A stretch of DNA of 64,000 bases from Methylobacterium sp. J-026 (GTDB lineage: Bacteria; Pseudomonadota; Alphaproteobacteria; Rhizobiales; Beijerinckiaceae): contig NZ_JAKSYC010000241.1 in the NCBI RefSeq assembly GCF_022829585.1, positions 47,802 to 111,801 on the forward strand, given 5' to 3'. Under the pieces are notes generated by a model. The model worked only from the letters and a program-made list of their open reading frames with translations, had not been told where the DNA came from and searched no databases. Of the stretch, positions 42,312 through 51,168 are shown piece after piece (within the stretch, counting starts at the first letter, position 1; the number at the start of each line of letters is the position of its first letter). Both the position numbers and the translations under genes were made by a program.

Positions 42312-45035
42312 ATGGACGACCTGCTTCGCGAGTTCCTGACCGAGAGCGGGGAGCATCTCGACACGGTCGATGCAGAGCTCGTCCGATTCGAGCAGGACCC
42401 TAACAACGAGACGATTCTTCGGAACATCTTTCGGCTCGTCCATACGATCAAGGGAACCTGCGGATTCCTCGGCCTGCCGCGCCTCGAAGCCTTGGCGCAT
42501 GCCGCAGAGACCTTGATGGGGCGGTTCCGGGACGGGCTGCCCGCCACCTCCGCCTCCGTCACGCTGATCCTCCTGACCCTGGACCGGCTGAAGGAGATCC
42601 TGGCCGACCTGGAAGCCACCGGCACGGAGCCGGCGGGATCCGATGACGACCTCATCTCCGCCCTGGAGCGCATGGCCACGGGCCCGGCCGCGGTTGCTCC
42701 GCCGCCCCCGCCCGAGCCGGTGCTGCCCGAGCCGGTGTCCCGGGAGCTGAAGCCCGGCGAGGTATCCCTGGACGATCTAGAGGCCGCGTTCCTGTCGGCC
42801 CCGGGCCCGGACGAAGCCGATTTCGCCCCGCCTCCGGTCATGGCCGCCGCGCCGGCGCCCGCCGCCGCCCCGGCGGTGCGCCCGGTGCCGAAGGCGGCGC
42901 CGCAGATCGAAGCGGTGCAGGCCGAACCGGCGGAGGCCGAGCCGGCGCGCGTCGAGAAGGCCGAGGGCGCCGAGGGGGAGACGGCCGCGGCGTCCAAGAA
43001 CCAGACCATCCGGGTGAGCGTCGACACGCTCGAGCACCTGATGACGATGGTCTCGGAGCTGGTGCTGACCCGCAACCAGCTCCTGGAGATCGCCCGCCGC
43101 CACGAGGATTCGAGCTACAAGGTGCCGCTGCAGCGCCTGTCCCACGTCACGGCCGAGCTGCAGGACGGCGTGATGAAGACGCGCATGCAGCCGATCGGCA
43201 ACGCGTGGCAGAAGCTGCCGCGGGTGGTGCGCGATCTCTCGGGCGAACTCGGCAAGCAGATCGAGCTCGTCATGGTCGGCGCCGAGACCGAGCTGGACCG
43301 GCAGGTCCTCGAGGTGATCAAGGATCCGCTGACCCACATGGTCCGCAATTCGGCGGATCACGGCCTCGAATCGACCGCCGAGCGCGTGGCGGCGGGCAAG
43401 CCCGCCCGCGGCACGATCCGGCTGGCCGCCTACCATGAGGGCGGCACGATCACGATCGAGATCGCCGACGACGGCAAGGGCCTGAACCTGGCGGCGATCC
43501 GCAAGAAGGCGGTGGAGCGCGGGCTCGCCTCCCAGGCCGACGTCGACCGGATGACCGACGCGCAGGTCGCCAAATTCATCTTCGACGCCGGGTTCTCGAC
43601 GGCGGCGGCGGTCACCTCGGTGTCGGGCCGCGGCGTCGGCATGGACGTCGTCAAGACCAACATCGAGACCATCGGCGGCCTGATCGACATCGCCACCACG
43701 GCGGGCCGGGGCACCACCTTCACCATCAAGATCCCGCTGACGCTGGCCATCGTGGCGGCGCTGATCGTGCGGGCCGGCGAGCACCGTTTCGCCCTGCCGC
43801 AGGTGGCGGTGCTGGAGCTGGTGCGGGTCGATGCCGGGGCCCAGCGGGTCGAGCGCATCAACGGCGCGCCGGTGCTGCGCCTGCGCGAGCGGCTGCTGCC
43901 GATCGTCTCGCTGACCGGGCTGCTCGGCCAGGCGGCGGCCGGCGCGGAGACCGAGCAGGCCGGCTTCGTGGTGGTGGCCCAGGTCGGGCGGGAGCGCTTC
44001 GGGATCCTGGTGGACGAGGTCTTCCACACGGAGGAGATCGTCGTGAAGCCGATGTCGGTGAAGCTCCGGCACATCCCGATGTTTGCCGGCAACACGATCC
44101 TGGGCGACGGCGCCGTGGTGCTGATCGTCGATCCCAACGGCGTGGCCCGTCAGGTGGCTCAGGGCAGTCAGGGCACCGGCGGACACGCGGATTCGGATGC
44201 CGACGAGTCGATCGAGGTCACTGACAGCAAGACCACGCTCCTGGTGTTCAAGGGCGGCCATGACAGCTTCAAGGCGGTGCCGCTCTCGCTGGTCACCCGT
44301 CTCGAGGAAATCGAGTGCGCGAAGGTCGAGTGGCTCGGCGGCCGTGCGCTGATCCAGTACCGCGGGCGCCTGATGCCCCTGGTCCCGGCCGACCCGGCGA
44401 TCACGATCAAATCGGAGGGGACCCAGGCCCTGGTGGTGTTCTCCGACGGCGAGCGCGCCATGGGTCTCGTGGTCAACGAGATCGTCGACATCGTCGAGGA
44501 ACGCCTCGACATCGAGATCGCGGCGGATCGCTCCGACCTGATCGGCTCGGCGGTGCTGCGGGGCCGGGCGACCGACATCATCAACATCGCCCATTTCCTA
44601 CCGCTGGCCTACGACGACTGGGCGCGCGGCCTGAAGCGGCCCGAGCAGCTCTCGACGGTCCTGCTGGTCGACGATTCGGACTTCTTCCGCGACATGCTGA
44701 GCCCGGTGCTGAAGGCGGCGGGCTACCAGGTGATCACGGCGGCGAGCGCCGACGCCGCGCTGGGGATCCTCCACGCCGAACCGCAGATCGCCGTGGTGGT
44801 CACCGACCTGGAGATGCCGGGCCGCAGCGGCTTCGATCTCGTCGCCGCGATGCGCCGCGCCGACTCGCGGATCGCCGGCCTCCCGGTGATCGGCCTCACC
44901 GGGGCGATCGGCGCCGACGCGGTGGAGCGGGCCCGGGCTCTCGCGATCAGCGACCTCGTGGCGAAGTTCGACCGCGCCGGACTGATCGCGGCACTCGCCG
45001 AGATCGGCCCCGCGGCGGTCTCGAAAGCCGCCTGA
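42312..45035 (+). CDS. cheA: hybrid chemotaxis kinase CheA with two CheW-like domains and a receiver
   Basis: 907 residues from ATG 42312. P1: RLVHTIKGTCGFLG with phospho-accepting His44. A Pro/Ala-rich linker (about 125-215) follows, then dimerisation and ATPase domains: DPLTHMVRNSADHGLE (N box), DDGKGLN (G1), [18 protein letters not shown] (F and G2). A CheW-like P5 domain is at about 490-630, then a second CheW-like domain (TLLVFKGGHDSFKAVPLSLV onward, about 640-770), and last a receiver (TVLLVDDSDFF, VVVTDLEMPG). It starts the cheA-cheW-cheY-cheB-cheR operon, the order of Che1-type alphaproteobacterial clusters. Confidence 0.95.
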   Translation: MDDLLREFLTESGEHLDTVDAELVRFEQDPNNETILRNIFRLVHTIKGTCGFLGLPRLEALAHAAETLMGRFRDGLPATSASVTLILLTLDRLKEILADLEATGTEPAGSDDDLISALERMATGPAAVAPPPPPEPVLPEPVSRELKPGEVSLDDLEAAFLSAPGPDEADFAPPPVMAAAPAPAAAPAVRPVPKAAPQIEAVQAEPAEAEPARVEKAEGAEGETAAASKNQTIRVSVDTLEHLMTMVSELVLTRNQLLEIARRHEDSSYKVPLQRLSHVTAELQDGVMKTRMQPIGNAWQKLPRVVRDLSGELGKQIELVMVGAETELDRQVLEVIKDPLTHMVRNSADHGLESTAERVAAGKPARGTIRLAAYHEGGTITIEIADDGKGLNLAAIRKKAVERGLASQADVDRMTDAQVAKFIFDAGFSTAAAVTSVSGRGVGMDVVKTNIETIGGLIDIATTAGRGTTFTIKIPLTLAIVAALIVRAGEHRFALPQVAVLELVRVDAGAQRVERINGAPVLRLRERLLPIVSLTGLLGQAAAGAETEQAGFVVVAQVGRERFGILVDEVFHTEEIVVKPMSVKLRHIPMFAGNTILGDGAVVLIVDPNGVARQVAQGSQGTGGHADSDADESIEVTDSKTTLLVFKGGHDSFKAVPLSLVTRLEEIECAKVEWLGGRALIQYRGRLMPLVPADPAITIKSEGTQALVVFSDGERAMGLVVNEIVDIVEERLDIEIAADRSDLIGSAVLRGRATDIINIAHFLPLAYDDWARGLKRPEQLSTVLLVDDSDFFRDMLSPVLKAAGYQVITAASADAALGILHAEPQIAVVVTDLEMPGRSGFDLVAAMRRADSRIAGLPVIGLTGAIGADAVERARALAISDLVAKFDRAGLIAALAEIGPAAVSKAA

Positions 45036-45078
45036 TCCCCGCCGCCGGCCCCGAAACGATCGAATCCGGAGAGTTGTG

Positions 45079-45573
45079 ATGCAGGCTGCCAACGCCAACG
45101 GCACCGAGACCGGTGCCACCGACGACTTCGTCACGGTCTATGTCGGCGAGACCCTGTTCGGGCTGGCGATCGAGCGGGTCCACGACGTGTTCGTCCCCTC
45201 GGGGGTGACCCCGGTGCCCCTGGCGCCGGCCGAGATCGTCGGCCTCCTGAACCTGCGCGGCCGCGTGGTCACGGCCATGAGCCTGCGCCGGCGCCTGGGG
45301 CTGCCCGACGCCGAGCCCGAGGCGGACGGCAAGGCCAGTCCGAAGATGGCGATCGGCCTGGAGCAGGGCGGCGAGACCTTCGCCCTCGTGGTCGACGGCG
45401 TCGGCGAGGTGCTCAAGCTCGGCGCCGACAGCCGCGAGGCGGTGCCGATCAACCTGGATCCGCGCTTCCGCAACCTCGCCATCTGCGTCCACCGTCTCGA
45501 CGGGCGCCTCCTGGTGATTCTCGACGTGGACGCGCTCCTCGGCTTCACGGCTGCCGGCGCCAAGGCGGCTTGA
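45079..45573 (+). CDS. cheW: chemotaxis coupling protein CheW (cluster 1)
   Basis: 164 residues from ATG 45079 (GTG 45076 is one codon earlier). CheW links receptors to CheA. The family pattern is clear: TLFGLAIERVHDVFVPSGVT, LNLRGRVVTAMSLRRRLGLP and the NLRG loop, ending with GRLLVILDVDALLGF. The stop overlaps the cheY ribosome site. The operon is cheA-cheW-cheY-cheB-cheR. Confidence 0.92.
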   Translation: MQAANANGTETGATDDFVTVYVGETLFGLAIERVHDVFVPSGVTPVPLAPAEIVGLLNLRGRVVTAMSLRRRLGLPDAEPEADGKASPKMAIGLEQGGETFALVVDGVGEVLKLGADSREAVPINLDPRFRNLAICVHRLDGRLLVILDVDALLGFTAAGAKAA

Positions 45574-45584
45574 GGGAGGGGGCA

Positions 45585-45977
45585 ATGAAGGCGCCGCACG
45601 AGACCACCTGCCTGGTCGTGGACGATTCCGCGGTGATCCGGAAGGTCGCCCGGCGGATCATCGAGGATCTCGGCATGAACGTCAGCGAGGCCGAGGACGG
45701 CAACGCCGCCCTGGTATCCTGCGCGGCCCACATGCCCGACGCGATCCTGCTCGATTGGAACATGCCGAACATGGACGGCTACACCTTCCTCCAGGCCCTG
45801 CGCCGGAGCGAGGGGGGCGGGGTGCCGAAGGTCCTGTTCTGCACGACGGAGAACGATGTCGGTGCGATCGCCCGGGCCCTTCGGGCGGGGGCGGACGAGT
45901 ACATCATGAAGCCCTTCGACCGCGACATCCTGACGGCCAAACTCGAACAGGTCGGGCTCTTCGCCGACGCGGCCTGA
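45585..45977 (+). CDS. cheY: chemotaxis response regulator CheY
   Basis: 130 residues from ATG 45585, which has GAGGGAGGGG upstream. Single receiver domain: acidic pocket VVDDS, phospho-Asp57 in LLDWNMP, the Thr in LFCTTEN and the Lys in MKPFD. It has no output domain. It is the CheY of the first operon and is expected to be phosphorylated by CheA and to act on the flagellar motor or another target. Confidence 0.93.
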   Translation: MKAPHETTCLVVDDSAVIRKVARRIIEDLGMNVSEAEDGNAALVSCAAHMPDAILLDWNMPNMDGYTFLQALRRSEGGGVPKVLFCTTENDVGAIARALRAGADEYIMKPFDRDILTAKLEQVGLFADAA

Positions 45978-46028
45978 GCCCGCCCCGCACGTCCCCGCAT
46001 CCGCGACCCTGTACCCGAGGCAAGCATC

Positions 46029-47216
46029 ATGGCCCTGAGCCCCGCGGTCGCACCGCTGCGCACGCCGCCAACCCAGAGTACCTCCGGGTCCGCCGCGGCG
46101 ATCCGGGTTCTGGTGGCCGACGATTCTGCCGTGGTCCGGGGCCTGGTGGCCCGCTGGATCGGCGAGGCCGGGTTCACCCTCGTGGGAACGGCCTCCAACG
46201 GGCGCATCGCCCTGGAGATGATGGCCAAGCACGACCCGGACGTGGTGCTGCTCGACATCGAGATGCCCGAACTCGACGGCACCACGGCGCTGCCCCGCAT
46301 GCTCACCATGAGCCCGAGCGTGCAGGTCGTGATGATGTCGACCCTGACGACCCGCAATGCCGACATCTCGCTGAAATGCCTCGCCCTCGGGGCGGTGGAC
46401 TACATCGCCAAGCCCGAGAGCAGCCGCGGCGTCACCACCTCGGACACGTTCCGGGCGGAGCTGATCGAGCGCGTGCGCGTCTTCGGCGCCGCCCGGGCCC
46501 GGACCCGGCGTCCGGCCTCCGCCCCCGCGGCGGCGCCCGCAGCCCCGGCGCCGACAGCCCATGCGGCCGCGCCCGCACCGCGCCCCGCGACGCCCTTCAC
46601 CCTGCGGCCGAAGGTCCGCAGCCGCACCGCGCCCCGCGCCCTCCTGATCGGCTCGTCGACGGGCGGGCCGCGGGCGGTGGGCGAGATGCTGGAGGGGATC
46701 GGCGCGGCCACCCTGCGCCGCCTGCCGGTGCTGATCGTGCAGCACATGCCGCCGATCTTCACGGCGGTGTTCGCCGAGCACCTCACCACCCGCACGGGCG
46801 TCCAGGCGGCGGAGGGCAAGGCTGACGAGCGGATCGAGCCGGGGCGCATCTACGTGGCCCCGGGGGGGCGCCACATGGGTCTCGCCGCGGGACCGAACGG
46901 CCCGGTCATCAAGCTCACGGACGGGCCGCCGGTGAATTTCTGCCGCCCGGCGGTGGACGTGCTGTTCAAGGACGCGGCGGTCGTGTTCGGGGCCGCCACC
47001 GCGACCGTGATCCTCACCGGCATGGGTTCGGACGGCACCAACGGCGCCCGGGCCCTCACCGAGGCCGGCGGCCCGGTCCTGGCTCAGGACGAGGCCACCA
47101 GCACCGTCTGGGGCATGCCGGGCAGTGTCGCCCGGGCCGGCCTCGCCGAGGCCGTGCTGCCGCTATCCGACCTCGCGGCGGCGCTGCGCACCCTGATCAC
47201 GGGTCAGTCGGCATGA
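46029..47216 (+). CDS. cheB: chemotaxis protein-glutamate methylesterase CheB (cluster 1)
   Basis: 395 residues. Receiver at residues 25-145 with phospho-Asp76 (LLDIEMP); linker of Ala/Pro-rich sequence (150-190); methylesterase domain with the catalytic Ser in LLIGSSTGGPRAV, the His in QHMPPIFTA and the Asp region in GMGSDGTNGA. It demethylates and deamidates chemoreceptors when phosphorylated. The stop overlaps the cheR start (ATGA at 47213). Confidence 0.95.
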   Translation: MALSPAVAPLRTPPTQSTSGSAAAIRVLVADDSAVVRGLVARWIGEAGFTLVGTASNGRIALEMMAKHDPDVVLLDIEMPELDGTTALPRMLTMSPSVQVVMMSTLTTRNADISLKCLALGAVDYIAKPESSRGVTTSDTFRAELIERVRVFGAARARTRRPASAPAAAPAAPAPTAHAAAPAPRPATPFTLRPKVRSRTAPRALLIGSSTGGPRAVGEMLEGIGAATLRRLPVLIVQHMPPIFTAVFAEHLTTRTGVQAAEGKADERIEPGRIYVAPGGRHMGLAAGPNGPVIKLTDGPPVNFCRPAVDVLFKDAAVVFGAATATVILTGMGSDGTNGARALTEAGGPVLAQDEATSTVWGMPGSVARAGLAEAVLPLSDLAAALRTLITGQSA

Positions 47217-48079
47217 CCGAGCTCGAATTCGAATTCCTGCGCGGCTTCCTCAAGCAGCGCTCCGGCCTCGCGCTCACCGCCGAGAAGCGTTACCTCGTGG
47301 AGAGCCGGCTGACCCCGGTCTGTCGCCGCTACGGGCTCGGGAGCCTCGGCGAGCTGATCGGCACGCTCAAGCTCGGCCGGGACGGCGCGATGGAGCGGGA
47401 CGTGGTCGAGGCGATGACCACGAACGAGACCTTCTTCTTCCGCGACCGGATCCCGTTCGACCTGTTCCGCGACACGCTGCTTCCGGGGGTGCTGGCGCGC
47501 AACGCCAGCCGGCGCCGGCTGCGGATCTGGTGCGCGGCCTCGTCCACCGGGCAGGAGCCGTACTCGCTCGCCATGCTGCTGCAGGAGGCCGCGCCCCGGA
47601 TGCCCGGATGGCAGGTCGAGATCGTGGCCACCGACCTCTCCACCGAGGTGATCGAGAAGGCCAAGCTCGGACTCTACAGTCATTTCGAGGTCCAGCGCGG
47701 CCTGCCGGTCCAGTGGCTGATCAAGTACTTCACGCAGGTCGGCGAGCAGTGGCAGATCGCCCAGAGCCTGCGGTCCATGGTCGATTACCGCCAGCTCAAC
47801 CTGCTGCACAGCTTCGCGTCGCTCGGCCAGTTCGACGTGATCTACTGCCGCAACGTGCTGATCTACTTCGACGCGCCGACCAAGTCGGATGTCCTGGCGC
47901 GGCTGGCCGCGCAGCTCGCCCCGGAGGGCGCGCTCCTGCTCGGGGCCGCGGAGACGGTGATCGGACTGACCGACCGGCTCTCCCCGCATCCGAAGCATCG
48001 CGGCCTCTACAGTCACGCCGCGCCCGCTTCGCGCCCGGGCGAGATCGTACCGCCGCTGCGGGTGGCCGCGGGCGTCTGA
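47213..48079 (+). CDS. cheR: chemoreceptor methyltransferase CheR (cluster 1)
   Basis: 288 residues. SAM-dependent methyltransferase: N-terminal CheR helical domain (EFEFLRGFLKQRSGLALTAE), then TNETFFFRD, WCAASSTGQEPYS, ATDLSTEVIEKAK, and [14 protein letters not shown] in the C-terminal SAM-binding domain. It methylates receptor glutamates. It ends the first che operon and is followed by a nested hairpin. Confidence 0.95.
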   Translation: MTELEFEFLRGFLKQRSGLALTAEKRYLVESRLTPVCRRYGLGSLGELIGTLKLGRDGAMERDVVEAMTTNETFFFRDRIPFDLFRDTLLPGVLARNASRRRLRIWCAASSTGQEPYSLAMLLQEAAPRMPGWQVEIVATDLSTEVIEKAKLGLYSHFEVQRGLPVQWLIKYFTQVGEQWQIAQSLRSMVDYRQLNLLHSFASLGQFDVIYCRNVLIYFDAPTKSDVLARLAAQLAPEGALLLGAAETVIGLTDRLSPHPKHRGLYSHAAPASRPGEIVPPLRVAAGV

Positions 48080-48090
48080 CGGACCGCGAC

Positions 48091-48123
48091 GGCCGGGCAC
48101 CCCACGCGGGGCAGGGCCCGGCC
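48091..48123 (+). terminator. nested hairpin after cheR
   Basis: GGCCGGG at 48091-48097 pairs with CCCGGCC at 48117-48123, enclosing a smaller CCCC-ACGC-GGGG stem. It begins 11 bases after the cheR stop and probably ends the first che operon. Confidence 0.5.
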
Positions 48124-48239
48124 GCCGATCCGGCGCAATGCGGGCAGGACGGAAACGCGGTCTTAAGGGACGCGTGGGTATTTTGCACACGGACCCGCAG
48201 CCGGGCGATTCCGGCAGATCCGTGCCCCCGAGCGTTTCC

Positions 48240-48869
48240 ATGAGCACCGTCTCCGCCACCACGACCGCGCAGCTCTACGCGCAGCGAAGGTCGACGCAGG
48301 ACAGTCCCAAGACGCGGATGTCCGATACGATCAGCAGCGAGCTGTCGGCCGGCACCCTCAGCAGCACCGACGCGACCGCCCTGACGAGCGCCCTGTCGTC
48401 GATCGATTCGAGCCTGTCGGCCGACCGCACCAGCGCGAGCGCCAGCGGCACCCAGGCCAAGCTCGACCCGTCCTCGATGAAGGACCGGATCGACGGCCTG
48501 ATCTCTGACCAGGTCAGCAGCGGCAGCCTGACCAGCGATCAGGCCACCGAGCTGAAGACCCTGTTCGCCAGCCACGGGCAGAGCACCCAGGCCTCCGACG
48601 CCACCGCGGATGACGGCAGTGTGTCCGGCGCCGGCGGCCCACCCCCCGGTCCCCCGCCCGGCCCGCCGCCCGGCGACGCCACGTCGGGCAGCGGCGCGTC
48701 CAGCGCGTCCAGCACGTCGAGCAGTTCCAGCACCGCGTCGGCGAGCGACCTGCTGTCCAGTTTCCTCCAGCAGCTCCAGAGCAGCCAGTCGTCCAGCGTC
48801 GGCTACGGGGCGAGCGGCACGAACAGCAGCACCAACATCTCGGCCCTGCTGTTCGACTTCAAGAGCTGA
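48240..48869 (+). CDS. low-complexity Ser/Gly/Pro-rich helical-repeat protein
   Basis: 209 residues from ATG 48240. Two similar helical motifs occur at about residues 29-60 and 80-105 (SSELSAGTLSSTDATALTSA, and DQVSSGSLTSDQATELKTLF), a Ser/Gly/Thr-x-Leu-Thr/Ser turn between helices. A PPPGPPPGPPPG run lies near residue 140, then a poly-Ser stretch and ASDLLSSFLQQLQSSQSSS, ending LLFDFKS. No signal peptide. Proteins with this composition are found near flagellar and chemotaxis genes in alphaproteobacteria, but I do not recognise the function. Confidence 0.6.
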   Translation: MSTVSATTTAQLYAQRRSTQDSPKTRMSDTISSELSAGTLSSTDATALTSALSSIDSSLSADRTSASASGTQAKLDPSSMKDRIDGLISDQVSSGSLTSDQATELKTLFASHGQSTQASDATADDGSVSGAGGPPPGPPPGPPPGDATSGSGASSASSTSSSSSTASASDLLSSFLQQLQSSQSSSVGYGASGTNSSTNISALLFDFKS

Positions 48870-48990
48870 CACCGGCGCGTTCGTGGCCCCGTCGCCGGGC
48901 GCATCGCCCGCCTGCGCCCGGCGGGGTCGACCCCGGCCGCGCGCCGGGGCATCGTCCGGCCCACGCATTCGCGGGGCCGGGAGACGGGGC

Positions 48991-50019
48991 ATGGCGGCAG
49001 GAACGGCGGCGGCGCACGGGGCCGGGTTGCCCAAGGTCGCGTTCATCGGCACCGGCGGCACGATCGCGTCGCTGGGGCGCGACGCCCTCGACATCCTCGA
49101 TTATTCCGCCACCGACCGGCGCCTGGAAGCGGGGGCGATCCTGGAGGCGGTGCCGGAACTGGCGGCGGTCGCCACGATGGTGCCGGTCCCGTTCCGGGCG
49201 GTGCCGAGCCCGGCGATCGGGTTCTCGGAGTGGCGCGACCTCGTCCTGCTGTGCGCGCAGACCGCCGCGGCGCATCCGGGCCTCGCCGGCCTCGTCATCG
49301 GGCACGGCACCGCCACCCTGGAGGAGACCGCCTACGCCCTCAGCCTGACCCTGACGGTGGACCTGCCGGTGGTGCTGGTCGGCTCCCAGCGGCCCATGAG
49401 CGCGCTCTCCACCGATGCCAAGCTCAACCTGATCGCCGCCGTGCGCACCGCGGCGGCGCCCGAATCCCGCGGGCGCGGCGTGCTCGTGGTGCTCAACGAC
49501 GAGATCCAGGCCGCCCGGGAGGTGACCAAGACTTCGGTGGCCCGGCTCCAGACCTTCCGGAGCCCGGATTTCGGGGTGCTCGGCCAGGTCGACGGCGCGC
49601 ATGTCCGCTACTATCGCCGCTCCGAGCGGGCGCATGCGCCGGGCACGCCCTTCGACATCCGCAGCCTCGCCGCGCTGCCGCGGGTCGACGTGTCCTACGG
49701 CTACGCCGATGCCGACGGCACGGCCGTGCGCGCGTTCGTGGCCGCGGGGGCGCGGGGCCTCGTCTCGGCGGGGCTCGCCCCGGGCATGACCCCGCCCGGG
49801 GAGGCCGAGGCCCTGGAGGCGGCGGCCGCCGCCGGGCTCGTGGTGGTGATGTCGACCCGGGCCGGGAGCGGCGTGGTGCCCCTCACCACCCGCCTGCGCA
49901 GCCGCGGTATCCTCAGCGCCGACAACCTGACGCCGCAGAAGGCCCGGATCCTGCTCGCCCTGGCGCTGACCGTCACGCGCGAGCCGGACGCGGTCGCGCG
50001 TTTCTTCGCCACTTACTGA
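48991..50019 (+). CDS. asparaginase-like amidohydrolase with altered active site
   Basis: 342 residues from ATG 48991. The first signature VAFIGTGGTIASLGRD has the nucleophile Thr24. The second, IGHGTATLEETAYALSL, corresponds to HGTDTMEET of type II asparaginases, but Ala108 replaces the Asp that, with the preceding Thr, forms the second catalytic triad. GSQRPMSALSTDAKLNL and RAGSGVVPLTTRL are intact. No signal peptide, so cytosolic. It lies five bases upstream of an isochorismatase-type hydrolase and is probably cotranscribed. It is uncertain whether asparagine is the substrate. Confidence 0.8.
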   Translation: MAAGTAAAHGAGLPKVAFIGTGGTIASLGRDALDILDYSATDRRLEAGAILEAVPELAAVATMVPVPFRAVPSPAIGFSEWRDLVLLCAQTAAAHPGLAGLVIGHGTATLEETAYALSLTLTVDLPVVLVGSQRPMSALSTDAKLNLIAAVRTAAAPESRGRGVLVVLNDEIQAAREVTKTSVARLQTFRSPDFGVLGQVDGAHVRYYRRSERAHAPGTPFDIRSLAALPRVDVSYGYADADGTAVRAFVAAGARGLVSAGLAPGMTPPGEAEALEAAAAAGLVVVMSTRAGSGVVPLTTRLRSRGILSADNLTPQKARILLALALTVTREPDAVARFFATY

Positions 50020-50024
50020 CGCCG

Positions 50025-50555
50025 ATGGCGCTGATCGATCCGACCCGCGCGCTCCTGCTGATCATCGACGTCCAGGTCCGGCTCATGCCGGCCATCGCCG
50101 GAGGCGCCGGGGTGATCGCCAATGCCGGCCGCCTCGCCGCGGCGGCGCGGCTCCTCGACGTGCCGGTCCTGATCACCGAGCAGAATGCCGGCGGCCTCGG
50201 GCCGACCGTGCCGGACCTCGCCCCGGAAGCCGGCACGGCCTTCCCCAAGATGCGTTTTGGCGCCGCGCAGGCCCCGGGCTTTCTCGACCGGATCGGGGAC
50301 CGCGACTGCGTGGTGACCGGCTGCGAGGCGCATATCTGCGTGCTGCAGACGGTTCTCGGGCTACGCGAGGCGGGGCGGCGCGTTCACGTGGTCGGCGATG
50401 CCGTCGGCGCGCGCCGGGTCGAGAGCCGGGACGCGGCGCTTGCCCGGATGGCGGCCCACGGCGCCGACATCGTCACCACCGAGATGGTGGTGTTCGAGTG
50501 GCTGGGCACCGCCCGCCACCCCCGGTTCCGCGACGTGGTCAAGCTGATCAAGTAG
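50025..50555 (+). CDS. isochorismatase-family cysteine hydrolase
   Basis: 176 residues from ATG 50025. The catalytic triad of this family is visible: Asp15 in LLIIDVQVRL, Lys75 in FPKMRFG, and Cys105 in GCEAHICVLQT. The cis-peptide region VVTGCEAH precedes the Cys. Members hydrolyse amides or vinyl ethers (nicotinamidase, YcaC-like). With the upstream asparaginase-like enzyme, an amide-degrading pair is possible. Confidence 0.85.
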   Translation: MALIDPTRALLLIIDVQVRLMPAIAGGAGVIANAGRLAAAARLLDVPVLITEQNAGGLGPTVPDLAPEAGTAFPKMRFGAAQAPGFLDRIGDRDCVVTGCEAHICVLQTVLGLREAGRRVHVVGDAVGARRVESRDAALARMAAHGADIVTTEMVVFEWLGTARHPRFRDVVKLIK

Positions 50556-50571
50556 GGGGCGCCGCGGCCGG

Positions 50572-51168
50572 TCAGGGGCCGTTCAGGGCCGCGCGGGTCT
50601 GCGCGTCGGGGCCGATATCATCGGTCCCGCTCATGCCCAGCACCGCGATGAGGCGCATCCGGGCGCGGCTGACCCGGCTCTTGATCGTGCCGACGGCCAC
50701 ACCGCAGATCGCCGCGGCCTCCTCGTAGGTGAAGCTCTGGGCCCCGACCAGGACCAGCGCCTCGCGCTGGGCGGCCGGCAGGGTGTTCAGGGCGCTCTGG
50801 AACTGCGCCATCTCCATCCGGATCTCCTGCTCCGGCAGGGCGGTCAGCCGGCCGGCATGGACCCCGTCGGCATCCTCGACCTCGCGCTTGCGCTTGCGCT
50901 GCTCGGAGTAGAACAGGTTGCGCAGGATCGTGAACAGCCACGCGGTGAGGTTGGTCCCCCGCCGGAAGCTCGCGGCGTTGATCCAGGCCCGGACCAGGGT
51001 GTCCTGCACGAGGTCGTCCGAGCGGTCGAGATCGTAGGTCAGGGAGAACGCGAAGGCCCGCAGTGCCGGGATCGAGCCGAGCAGGAGGTCGCGCATCTCG
51101 GCGTCGGCGCCCGATGGGGCCGGGCCGGCGCCGCACCCCGCGGGGGCCGCTTTGAGCATCAGGGTCAT
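50572..51168 (-). CDS. ecfG: ECF sigma factor EcfG-type
   Basis: 198 residues from ATG 51168, which overlaps the stop of the NepR gene (ATGA). Sigma region 2 (DLDRSDDLVQDTLVRAWINA, TAWLFTILRNLFYSEQRKRK) and region 4 (LPAAQREALVLVGAQSFTYE, GVAVGTIKSRVSRARMRL) are typical of the alphaproteobacterial general stress response sigma factor. It is held by NepR until phosphorylated PhyR removes NepR. PhyR is not encoded in this window. It converges on the isochorismatase gene. Confidence 0.93.
   Translation of the reverse strand: MTLMLKAAPAGCGAGPAPSGADAEMRDLLLGSIPALRAFAFSLTYDLDRSDDLVQDTLVRAWINAASFRRGTNLTAWLFTILRNLFYSEQRKRKREVEDADGVHAGRLTALPEQEIRMEMAQFQSALNTLPAAQREALVLVGAQSFTYEEAAAICGVAVGTIKSRVSRARMRLIAVLGMSGTDDIGPDAQTRAALNGP

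Noticed and set aside
42777..44594. A 605-codon minus-strand frame opposite the first cheA
   Set aside because: Composition is Arg/His/Asp-rich shadow sequence; the plus strand encodes complete CheA motifs.
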